From contig CM039182.1 in the NCBI GenBank assembly GCA_008360975.2, positions 83,793,405 to 83,857,404 on the forward strand: DNA of 64,000 nucleotides, read 5' to 3'. Made by a program: the position numbers and the translations under genes. Within the stretch, counting starts at the first letter, position 1; the number at the start of each line of letters is the position of its first letter. Below, one piece after another: positions 37,672-49,383 of this stretch. The notes beneath the pieces are model-generated. The model did no database searches. It saw only the letters and a list, made by a program, of their open reading frames with translations, and was not told where the DNA came from. Origin of the DNA: Lichenostomus cassidix (taxonomy: Eukaryota; Chordata; Aves; Passeriformes; Meliphagidae).

Positions 37672-38249
37672 TGATGCCTTAAATTGCTAGGAAAAATTTT
37701 AGACGCAGACACACAGTATGGGATAGGGGTTTTACCTTGGTTTAATAGGATCCCAGATGCGCACCGAGGAACAAGCCAGTTCCAAAAGCCAGCCAAAAAG
37801 CCCCAAAAGCCAAAAAGCCAAAAAGCCCAAAAAGCCCAAAGAGCCCCAAAAAGCCCCCAACGATATCTCCCGTATACAATTTTTAGACAGCCTAGATTAG
37901 AATACCTATCTAAAAGTCTCCAATAAGAAGTTTAGCAAATGAAGTAACTGCCCCCTTATTAAAATTGCCCTCCCCCCAAAAGATTGCTACTTAGTTTACA
38001 AAAAACATGTCTCAGTGGTGGGGGCCCTCTTCAAGGTTGTGGGTCATGCTTTTGAGATTGAGGGTTTGTTTCGTCTTCCCAAAGGATTCTGAGCAGGGCA
38101 AGGGGTACTAGGGTGATAGAATGCAGGGTTAAGATACAGGGAGTAAAAAGTACAGGAACGGGGAAGGGTAAAAGGTTATATATAAAGGAATATATATATA
38201 AAGAGAGTATAAAAGTAAAATAAAAAATCCAAAAACCCATCAGGCATCA
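37672..38249 (-). mobile_element. Solo LTR, 578 bp, 4-bp target duplication
   Basis: The element has perfect 8-bp inverted ends, TGATGCCT and AGGCATCA, and is flanked by an exact 4-bp direct repeat CCTG (37668-37671 and 38250-38253). TG...CA ends, inverted termini and a 4-bp duplication together indicate an intact solo LTR of class I (ERV1, gammaretrovirus-like) type. Minus orientation is preferred because an ATTAAA signal (plus-strand TTTAAT near 37740) then lies close to the 3' end after a U3-like body. A nine-base repeat array sits within it, and TA-rich sequence lies near the opposite end. No internal retroviral genes adjoin it. The family name was not recognised. Confidence 0.87.
37783..37860. 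repeat. Tandem AAAAAGCCC-type repeat inside the LTR
   Basis: About eight imperfect copies of a nine-base unit (AAAAAGCCC and variants) run through the middle of the 578-bp LTR. The array translates as a lysine/proline/glutamine repeat on the plus strand, which should not be taken for a gene. Expansion inside the LTR probably occurred after or during family amplification. Confidence 0.88.
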
Positions 38250-38253
38250 CCTG

Positions 38254-41200
38254 TAATGCCCATTAAATATAACTCTATGACAGGTACATCCTATAGGAGT
38301 TCTAATAGATTATTAGAACAGGCTATGTTATGTACAGTTTATTTCTAAACCAGACCCAAGACAATATTTTTAAAAGTAAAGGAACTCTTTGACAATGGCT
38401 TAGCATTCAAAACAAATTGCTTATACCTATAATTGTTTTTCTTGTAGAAGTGTAACAGATCAATTTTTATAATATAAAACAAAAATAAATACAGAGCTGT
38501 TAGGAATAAACACAGAAACTTATACAATTACAGAATTTTAAAACCATATCTAATTCTGGTATGTTGGCTGTAAAAGTAACTGTTGAATAAAAATCTGTCA
38601 TCTTTCAGATCCTAGAATAGTGCTCGTACAGTACAAGCCTAGTTTAAGCATTTTAGAGAAAAATCTAATGGATATCCCACTGGATTCAATGCTTCTACTA
38701 AAATTACTAATCAGACATGCCTAAGTGTGTTTTTCCCACGTAACTGATTCTTTCCTCTGCTTTCCAGACTTCTACTAAGACTTCTGGACAATTTTCAACA
38801 TTTAAAAACACTCTTAATCACTCTTTTGCACTTAAGTCAAGGCCTTTAGCAATTTGCAGGATGAAGTAGGTTAAGAATACTCTGATGGATGGAAAAGAAT
38901 CTAATTTGAGCTGTAAGAAGAGATAAAAGACACCATAGGTAACCAGCCAGATGTGGTGAATGCTGTCATTTCCTCAGCAAGTAGTACCAACTTGCAAATA
39001 GCAGGTAAATATTTCCCTGGTAATTCTTCCTGATTCTGATATCTGAAGAGAAAAGGTGGACTCATACACAAAATATTTTGGCTACCAAGAAAGGCCAGCA
39101 TCTATACCAAAGGTTCTGAGTGTCAGAGACCTTACCCAGCTTGTGCAGTAAACTTCTTGACAGTTGATGTCCAAATAACTAAACAAAGCTTTGTTGTCAT
39201 TTTTGTCTGCGGTATGATCTGGCCAGATTAGGATATTGCACTTTCAGCATGAAGCACAGATATCAGCCAACCTCGTCAACAACTGTATCACGTCAGTGTT
39301 TAGCATAGTCTTCTTAGTGATATCAAGACAGGAAAAAGGAAAAAAAAAAAAAAAAGAAAGGAAAATGTGATTATTTCTTTGTAAACACGACTCTTTTATG
39401 GAGTCCCACTGATGGATCTGACAAGACCTGACAATTTGGAAAGACTTGCTTTTCAATGTCAGCATCCTGCATATATAATTTACATATCTGTTTCTACAGT
39501 GGCTATCTATTTCTGATTGAGGACTTATTTTACTTGTATTACAATGCCCTAAATATCAAGCCTCATGTCTAGCTCTGTGCATGTCTAGTCCTTTACCTGG
39601 CTTAATTTCCAGGTGAGTCAGTCAACACTGAGACCTCTATCTTCCTCTTCTGCCAATAGGACTCTTCTAGCTGTGGGCACAAATGTAGCCCCACATTGCT
39701 CCATTTCTGCTGTTCCCACTCTACCAGAAAATACTAAGTCACAAAGGTAGGTTTTCTGGAGCAGGGTGTTATTACCCATTCCAGCATTGGGCTACTCTGC
39801 TTGGATGCTGCAAAGGCAACTGAGCAGCCTTTGGGCCTGGGTTTTATTGAAGAAAGACCCTTAAAACTTAATTCCCAATACATTAAAAAAATCTTAGAGC
39901 CAGCAGGCTAAACAGCAATCTTTTGCTGCATTTGGTGAGCCATGCTCCTGCACCATAGTTCTGAGACATTTACAAAGCTGAATAAAAAAAGTATCTTGCA
40001 GAACACAGCTGTGAGTCAATTTATACTCTGCTTGAGTTTCCTTTGGGCAGGACAGGTGGATAAGCATCCTAAATCCCCTATGCCCATTTTAAAGCCACAG
40101 TTTCAACTAGGAGACTCATAGCCCCTCAGATGACAACATGGTGAATGGACCATGCAGCCAAGTTGCTCATTATTTTTGATGTGCTGGTTCCTCCAGACTT
40201 GATACTTATTTTTGTTTCTGCACAGCAAACAAAGGTTTTTAAAGCTTTGTGAATAGAGACAATATATGAAAGAAATTATTACTAGTAAAAACATTGCACC
40301 CTGTATCGTGTGGAAGACATTTGCCTGGTTCCCAAGGTCACACTGGATAAGAAAGTGGTTATAGTTTGACAGTATCTGTTTTGAGAGTTTAAATTTTTCC
40401 TTTCCATTTTCATCCTGAGGGGCTTTACTTGCCCTTTATTCCCAAAACCATTTGAGGATAAATGTCTATTGGTCCACATCCAGCATAACAGGAGATAAAT
40501 ATATTCACAGGTGTGAAGGCATGGGAAGAGTTCTTTTCCAAAGGCTATTTTTTTGTGAAACATTTCCTGATCTTCACTGCATTTTTTAGTCTGTGTCTAT
40601 AGTTATACAGCACTACCCATCCTTTATTTAAATTTTTTATTGTTTTTCTGCTACTTCTGTCCCTGAAAAAGACTGTAGACCTATTTTGAACCTTTATTTC
40701 AACACCACTCGTTTTTTATTGTCAGTGATGTGTGAAAGTTGAAAGCAGTCAGCAAATTGCTGAGGAGACCATCCCACAACATAAAGTCATATTAGGAACC
40801 ATTTCTCTGTAATAGCAACTTCCCAGGATTTTTTCTTCCCCAGCAGTAAAAGCATTTCGGTACTGTCCTTCCTCCAAATCCTTCCTTTCTGTAACCTGGT
40901 TAGTGGTGAAATATAACATGGGGTCTGCCTTTGTTAATGACTCCCAGGCTGAGAAACTTCAGGCCAAGGGAGTGAAGAAGAAGTCATATTTGAAAAACAT
41001 AATATTTTTACTGCTTTTGATTATTAGTTTCTTTTCCTGAATTTCTACCATATCTCCAAGGTTTACTTATATCTGCTTCTGACCATCTTGAAAAGCTGTC
41101 CTCTCAGCTTAAAGCATAAAATCTGCAATCATTAAAGCTACTGAATGTCTGAAGAGAATGAAAATAACAGTAGAGTGAATATGAGCAAAAGGACGAAGGA

Positions 41201-42015
41201 AAAAACAAACATGGCATGACTTTTGCAGCCCCCAGACCCCTCAGTGGCTCTCTGAACCCTAACCTAAGCCTAATGTCAGCTGGGGTATGCAGCTGAGGTC
41301 ACCAGTGCCATGGGTGGCCCAGATGAGAAATGTGCAGAGGGACACCTGCTAGGGTGTATCTCCAAATTCCCTATGTCACATTCCAGTAGAACATGTACTG
41401 GGTAGAAATATCAATGCCTATAATTTTCCAGTTCTGTGTTTTTTGAAATTCAACATGCCTCGATATCTAGAGTGTAGCTGAAACATAAATATAAGGTGTA
41501 CCAAATTTTCCCCAAGACTGAAAGTATTTTGCATTACCTGATTAAATTACAGGCATTGCTTTAAACTCTGCAAAACAAGAATGCCAAAAAGAAATCAAGT
41601 TTGAATTTTGCATTTTGTGCCAACAGCATTACATAATGAGATAAGCATTGGTAATTGTGTTCAGTTCAATAACACTTTTAATTATAGTTGAGCTCTCCTT
41701 TAAAGTGTATGGATTTTACTGACGCAAAGTAAACAGCTGAAAGCCAAATGAAGGCAATCTCATAGATTTCTACTGTCTAATTACAGTACAGAAACATTGC
41801 TTAACCAATCCAGGCATTTAGAGGAAAAAGAAAAAAAACACCCTGTTTACACATTTGATACACATTTTAATTATTGCGAGATCTCAGGTAATAAAGTTTG
41901 TGTTACATCAAACCAAAATATCTCCTGTCTGGGAATTTAGCCTCTCTTTCTTGTTAAGCTCGGCAAACAAGTAATGAACAGTATTTGAATAAATAAAGAC
42001 AGACAACCAAGGAAG
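38254..42015. other. AT-rich unique DNA, no gene seen
   Basis: No exon or transposon recognised. A long A run at about 39341-39356 lies beside A/G-rich sequence. Open frames are all under 95 codons and unassignable. Confidence 0.55.
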
Positions 42016-42072
42016 TCCCATCCCATCCCATCCCATCCCATCCCATCCCATCCCATCCCATCCCATCCCATC
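42016..42072. repeat. (TCCCA)n microsatellite
   Basis: Eleven perfect tandem copies of TCCCA (complement TGGGA), ending with a partial copy and then TCTCC. A perfect pentanucleotide array of this size is likely variable between individuals. Confidence 0.97.
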
Positions 42073-44486
42073 TCCTGAGGCCCTGGTTCAACCATATCCT
42101 AATGCACATTCCTACACTTTAATCATGTCAGCAGGTCATACTAAACCGTAAAAAAATCTCCCTACAACAATTAATTTTTTTAAATAAGGATTGACTTCTG
42201 GCAACCAAACTGCTGAAGGAAGGCAAAATTCTCATCTACTTATTCTGGGTGTGAAATTTCATACGGTTCTTTGCTCTGGTGAAGAGATTCTGCAGCATTC
42301 CACATGCAGAGTCATCCTGTCTGGGATCATACACAACATATGTACCATGCAGTACTTTAAAATGACAAATTGCTTATAAAAACATTATGAGCCTTTTACA
42401 CAGAGGGGAAAATGAATATCCAAGGTATTAATTAACGTCATGAATATTTACAAAAGGCATTTTAAATTCAATCCAATAAGTAGCGTTTGTTATCAGGTGA
42501 GAAGACATTTAATCCATGACACCATCTGATTTGTCTCACCAGTTACCATCATGTGTCAGCAACAAAGTATATCAAATATCCAGAGAGAATTAAACATGAC
42601 CAACCTCCTCTGGCTCTTCCTAAACTAGTAAATTAAACAGTATCCAATTTCTGCCTATAAGAAAGGCAATTGCCTATAAATGGTTAGAGCAATCTCTCTC
42701 TCTAGTTTGATGCATCTGAATGCTCCAAAACAATTCCCAGCACATGCCAAAGAATATTTCCATTAGCAGTTTAGCTAATGTTGTACGTATTTGCATGCCT
42801 GTTCTGGCTGAATTCCCCAGCACTAAGCTAGAAGTCTCATCTCATACTATCCCTTCATTGCTCTTCAGCCTATGGTTTGCATCACCCAACGCCATGGTAA
42901 GGAAAATAACATTATTGGGGGTTGCAGAAGCCTCTAGATTTTACAATAGGATGAGCTATAGTACATTTGCAGCAAGAAACAACCAGATGCTCCTCGTAAC
43001 CTGAAAGAGATTTGGCTGGGAGCTAGGGAGATTTGGGGGATCATAAATCCAGCTTAAGTGAAAAGACAGCACATGTAGAGCTTATTAAATGGGAAAATTT
43101 ATAAAAAGACAAAGGCTTCTGCCCTGAAGCTGATTCTGTTCTAAACATCTGTGCAAGTCAGTTTTCACCATCTCCCAATCTTCAAGGCTGTAACTGAGCC
43201 ATTAACTTTGAGGGTTTTGGTCAATGTCTACTCTGTAAGCTTTTTATATTCTCTGCATGATGGTCTGTTACTTGTGCCTTGAGGGCAGCAGCTTGCAGTT
43301 GCCAGTCTTTTTGGAAGAGTTCTGTGCAGTGAATTGCTCTATCACGTCTTTGTCCTATCCAGGATGCCTTTGATGGATGTAGCCTGAATCTGTCTGCTTG
43401 AATCAATATTTGTCCTAGCTCTGTCTAAATTTCATCACTGTATTCTTTTCAGTGGAGCTGCAATATTGTTGAATGGAAACCCTTGCTATTGGTAATGATG
43501 CCATGTAGCTGCTGGAACTAAAAATGTGATCTTTTTCCTCTTCTTAATGCTTTGCACATAATTGCATGAGACTGCTATTCTGTTTCATATATATGGTGAG
43601 GGATATGCAGGAGTGATCATAAGATCAAACTGCCTTACCGCTTCTGTTGCACCATAAACATACAAACTGGAGAAGAATGAATTCCATGTATTCATTATTG
43701 CTGGTTATAATGTCAAATACTGACAGCAATTTTTAATAATAATCTTATGATTGTTTGAAGAGGGAGTTATAAAGACAGACTGGTTTTACACTGGATTCAA
43801 AGGGGAGCACTTAGTCAACAGTGCCACACTGAGAAATGCAAAACGACTTGGAGGATTGGGAATGAATGAGTAGTGAGAAAGGAATAAAGCTCAGTGAAAC
43901 TGAAGATGTCCTAGAGGAAACTGAGATTCCCTCTGAAACAGGAGATAGTTATGATTTATTGGGAAAACTATTGAGGGGCTAACCCAAACAAAGGACTGGT
44001 TTTGTAAGTGTTTAGGGTATCTCTATAAACAGGAAAAGGTCTTTATTTCTGAAAAGAGAAGTAGCTGAAAGATAAACTACAGGGACCAGATTCCTCTGAC
44101 CATTCAGGCACCCCAAAGTAACCATGAAACTACATATAGATTGATTTTGGTATCAGCAACTATTAAAATAGTCCCCTGACCTGCTTCACAAGTTGCTGTT
44201 ATAATTTTCTGGGTACCTCCAATCAGACTGTTGTCAGAAGAGTAAAGTCAAGGTTGGAGTCAAAATCCATCAGTCAAGCATTTTTTAAATTGTAATTCTG
44301 AAGACCTCATCAAAATAAATTACAAAAGACTAGCTGTGATCAGTGATTAATAACCCTAAAGTGATTGATAATCGTACATGTGATTATTTTACTCAGTAAA
44401 AGAAGATTGCAGAACAAAACACAGGTCAAATATGCTAAGATGACGAACTACAATTCTGTACCTTTTCATGCGGAAAAAATCTCTAC

Positions 44487-44626
44487 TTTTTTTTTTTTTT
44501 TTTTGAGGGGGAGTTCTATGTTTTTGGGTTTTTTTTTGTTGGGGGTTTTTTTGTTTGTTTGTGGGGTTTTTTGGGTTTTTTTGTAGGGATTTTTTGTGGG
44601 TTTTGTTTAGGGGGTTGGGTTTTTTA
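44487..44626 (+). repeat. T/G-rich low-complexity tract with G runs
   Basis: An 18-base T run is followed by alternating runs of T and G (TTTTTTGGG, GGGGG, GTTTGTTTGTGGGG) for about 140 bases. It contains more than four runs of three to five G on the plus strand, so quadruplex folding is conceivable although the spacers are long. It might derive from an old polyT/polyA tail, but no attached element was recognised. Confidence 0.9.
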
Positions 44627-47600
44627 GTTGCTTTTTTCTTTACTTGAAGGGGTTGCTCTGGTATTGTAGTTCAAATTGGAAAAAAAATAGAAAAAAAGTG
44701 AAAACTATTGTAATTTGAAAATAATTAAATATTTCAAGAGCTCCATGTTTGCTTTAACTGTTTTCAGGAACATAATTAATTTGGATCAACCAATATGACA
44801 TGTGGAAGGCTTACAGTCACAATCAGTTCTCAGTATTGTACATCTTCATCTGCAGCAAAGAAAAATGTGAGATCTGGACTCTCACTTTATCTCATTGTAA
44901 GTGAAAAAAAACAAACCCCCAAACCAAACCTGAAGATAAGCTTACAGGAGGATTTCTTAATAAAAATAATAAATAATATCATAATCCAACCTCCTTAAAA
45001 AGTGAAGTTGGACATTTTCATATTTCCCGTGGTCCAGAAAGGTACATTGCGTTACTTTCTCTTAAAGAACAACTTTTCTTTGGCAGTTTCCTTTGCCATG
45101 TCCACAAAAATGCAATGAAAACTTTAGAAAAAAGCTTTGCAATCCAAAATAACAGTGTGAATGTTGAAACTAGAAACTGCAAGAATGATGTAGCACACAT
45201 GCCAATGTGAAGGAAAAGAAAAGCTAGAAAATATTCTTCCCATGTTTGCTAAATCTTTTTGGTGTATGATTCCAGTGTTGGAATCATGGAAATAAAAGAT
45301 TTTTCAGATTTTCAAGCTTGAATATGAGGAAACTGGTGAGATGTCTCAGAAGGAAAATGCCCCTGTTTTTTAAAGGAGATAAAAAAGCAATATGACTATT
45401 TCAGACAAACCTCTGAGATCCATCCTAGATCTCAGTGGCAGAACAATTAGAAGAATTATAGAATGGATATAGAGAACCTCTTAGAGATCTTCCGTATTCA
45501 GCCTGGATTTTATGTTTTTACCCTCCACTTTGACACAGGGAAAAAATATAATTTTAAATTCTAGTATTGAACAGGAAACCTTGAAATAATGTGAAAGCTA
45601 TTCAGCTGCAGGAGGGAGAATCCTAGAAGAATCCTGCTGTGCTGAGATAATTAGGACATTAATCAACTCCCTGGATAGAGCAAAGCTGACATTTATAAAT
45701 GCCTAATGCTGGTTCTCAATTCTTTTTGCTTTTAACGCTAATAAAGTTGTATCACGGTCACGCTTTCACCTCCTCCCCCCATTTGGCTGCCACCTATAGG
45801 GCCAGCATGCCCACAGTACAAAGACTGATGGGCACCAGAGGTTAAACAATTCCAAGCCCTTGGAAAGACTCACTGAGATTTGGAGCCTGAAGGATGGCAG
45901 AGGGCACAGCTCAGCTTGGACAGACTACGCCAGTGCTTGTGATTGATGGTTGTTTGCTGCTCTGCTAGCACTCCATGTCTAACCTCACGGCTTCATCTGG
46001 AACTAGTTTGATTCAAATTCCTCTGCTGTCCCTGGCTGCCCCATACTGTTTCAGGTCTTGGTCTTGGCAGAGGACAAACGATCTAGTTCCAGGCAGCAGT
46101 GAGGCAGGTGTCCTGCTCCCACTGTGATTGCTTTCTAATGGGGACGCGCTGTGCTCAGCCCACAGGTGGCTCCTTTCAGCAAGAGTAATTAAGGGCCATC
46201 TCTCTCCACCTTTTCCTATTAGTCACAGCAGATTATTTATCTTACGAGCTACACTGCCTCACAGACCTTTATTCTTTATGCAGGCAGTGCTGATTTCACC
46301 TTGTGCTTCTTCTTGAGTGTTACAAGATACAGTCCTAAAATTCAAGTAGTTTTGTGTTATGAGCATATTGTTGTTCCCAGCGTGATGGCTAAAGACATGT
46401 CTGTTTTTAGTGTCTGCTTAGAGTTGCAGGCTAATATGCCAGGTGAGTGCAGTTAGAGGAAAGAAAGAGAACAAATCTGAACTCGGGAATTTATCACTTG
46501 TCAGAAGAAAGCCCAGCTGGTCATCTCAGCCTGGACATTTCCTGGGGAAGAGGTGCAATACACTGCTTTTCTCACCAAAGATGTCAATACACTTACTGAC
46601 ATAATCATAGGTGACTAAAGAATGAGATCATGTGTCACTGAGCTCACATCCAAGGGGGAAAAAAGAAAAATATCATGACAGCATTACAATTCTGTAGAGC
46701 AGTGTCCTGTGAGGCAAGGAGGGTGGTCTATTTGCAGCACGCTGAAACAAAGACACTTGTGTAGGGGATGTGAAGAAGAAAGTGAAACAAAAGAGGAAAG
46801 TCAGTGTCTAAATACTTTTACAAAAATGTGAAGTCATGTAAATATCTCCTGAGACACCTAAGTGGTGAAAATAGTAGTGAGAAAGGTAGACAAAGGGGGA
46901 GTTGCACTCACTCCAAGAGAAATTAAAGGCCAGATTGTTTCAGAAACCCTTTGGCACTGCAATCCACGCTCAATACGACGTGTCAAGCATCTGCAGTTTA
47001 CTCAACTGTTTCAATATAATCACCCAAGTTCATAACAGATCAGTTCTTCTACAGCAAGAGATTGAAAACCTACTATTATGTACTGTCTACTCTGATGGAA
47101 ATTAGGCTCTGACAGCAGCCAAAGGTAGCTAGCAGTTTTCTGGACAGAATAAATATGTGCAGTCAGGATGTAATATTTTTTTCATTCTCCACTACTGGGA
47201 AAAAAGATCTGCTGCAGACTTAGGGAACTGAACTGCTGCTGGCTGTTGCTGTCTAACAGTTGGAAATACCCTTTGAGTTCTTTTATAGCCCACAGTTTGA
47301 GAAACATTGATCTGCAGGACCTAAGTAGAGGCTGTCATAGAACAGTTAATGGCAGGGGAAGAGGGAGCATTTAAGTGCACTTCATTTAACTCAGCTGTAG
47401 GCTCAACTGCAATAAATAATCACATATACCTTGGCTGAATAGCAGCACCTATTGCAAACTCTAGTCAAAACAGGATTTCCAAAGACTTTGTTTCTAATGA
47501 TGGATGAAAGTTTTGAATAATACAGAGAGACATGGTGACTATTAAGCAGTCTTGGAGTTTTCAATTTTCCATGTATAAGACATAGAAACTATATTGGTAC

Positions 47601-49332
47601 CCTCTCAGCTCTTATTTCATTGACTAATGCTCCACTATTTCCTACCTGTCAGATCACAGTCAAGAGGAATGCAAACAATGAAATAAAACCAAAAATTCTT
47701 CTACATATCTTTCCCTCCCCAGAACACTGAAAACCTCATCACATTACCATCAAAGTGATGCAGAAGCTTCATGACTATCTAAATAAGAGATTGTGATTCC
47801 TTCCATATTTAATATTACTTTCCCAAAACTGCTGGGAAGTTTTCTCATTGCTAATAGATCTTTCAATTTTCAAAACTCTGCCAACCTTGAAATATCTAGT
47901 TTATCTTATTTCAATAACTGTATCCCTTTTCTTGAGAAAATGGGCTTAGTGAGATAAGCTCTATCAGTCACTAAAGCACAATATGGAGGAGAGTGCAGGA
48001 TGAGAATGTGTGAAACTTACCCACAGTTGTCCTCTAAGGCATTGTTGATCTTTAAAATAGGCTTGCCAAAGAGTTGTCTGATAAAGTTCATTGGTTTAAT
48101 ATGTACTTTTACTTGCACCTTAGACTAGGGGCTTGGGTATGTATTGGAACTCTGCATCAAACTGTCTAATTACAAACATTCTTGTTAATTTTAGGATTAA
48201 TTTACTTTAAATAGGTCATTGCTTCTTAAGTTTTAAGATATGCACTGCTTTCTGTTGGTAAATTCCAAGACCAACTTCCAGTTGGATATTAATTGTAGTT
48301 TTTTTTTACCCTGATGTTAATTAGACTTTTCTCTGAAACCCACTAACTTTGAATACTTACAAAACTTTTCTAATTACACAAATAAAGTTAGTCATGAGAA
48401 ATTTACACCTACATTTGCTAGTAGGTGAAACTGTTTATTCACCTATTTGTACTGCAGAGCAAAAAAGGCTTTGGCATATTCTTATTTGTGGCTACACAAG
48501 ATTAGCTCTTTTAATTTTTCATCAAAAGTTAGAGGCTGCACTTCTCCAGTTGTTCCAGCTGTTCTTGAGTAGCTCTGATTCAAATTGATTTACTTGTTCT
48601 TGAAGGTGTTGTGAACATAACAGTACAACAACGTCGGTGTTCCCTGCTGGTGCATGTAAGTAAATTTCTTTCTTGGAAACTCTGCATTTGCCATTTTTCA
48701 TATCTCAAGAAAACCACATGAACAGATAACACACATGCTTTATTCTAAGTTTTTTCCCAAAATGAACAATTTTTAGTTTACAGCCCCTGCCTGTGCTTTT
48801 TCCTTTTTCATTAAAAAGGAATGAGAAACATGGAAGTATGACTGAAGGACAGTTTCAACCATATGAGTCACTGCACATCCAGATCCTCTCTTTTTTTACT
48901 GTGTCTTTAAACTTTATACTGCTATCCATTAAAGTACTTACTGGTTTTCCAAACGTTTTTAACAATAACAGGGTGGTAGACACATAGAAACCAATTAGAA
49001 TCTTGTGGGGATGAGTTAATAGTGTGGGAATTTTTTTAATCACAAATATGAGTATAACATAAAAAAGCATTTAACAGCTTGTGTTAAGCATGACAGAGAC
49101 TGTTTATGTTAATGAAGTAACAAAAGCCATTAATTTTTAAGGTATGAATCTGTTATTATTTTCAGTACAATGACAACAATGCCTACATAGAACACTTAAA
49201 CAGACACGCATGTATAAGCTCTCCAATGATAATTCCTTTTGATATCCTGATGCTCCACTAATCCCTGAAGTGATACATGTGCAATGTTAGAAAATGCATT
49301 AAAGTTTCTCCATTACACATTATGGTGAAAGT

Positions 49333-49383
49333 GAGTATCATATATTTCAGGTTACTTTGGAGTATCACATATTTCAAGTTACT
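49333..49383. repeat. Imperfect 24-bp direct duplication
   Basis: GAGTATCATATATTTCAGGT at 49333 recurs at 49360 with two substitutions (both units run on to TTACT), separated by three bases. This is a small local duplication, older than the one at 7725. Confidence 0.88.

Noticed and set aside
37783..37926. Lysine/proline/glutamine-rich frame at 37684-37926
   Set aside because: It is the translation of the AAAAAGCCC repeat inside an LTR, not a gene.
45449..45512. Possible CR1 3' end in antisense (AGAATTATAGAATGG followed by AGAGATCTTCC)
   Set aside because: Only the last 50-60 bases resemble the CR1 tail, and nothing upstream in CR1 sense continues it. It is too weak to list.
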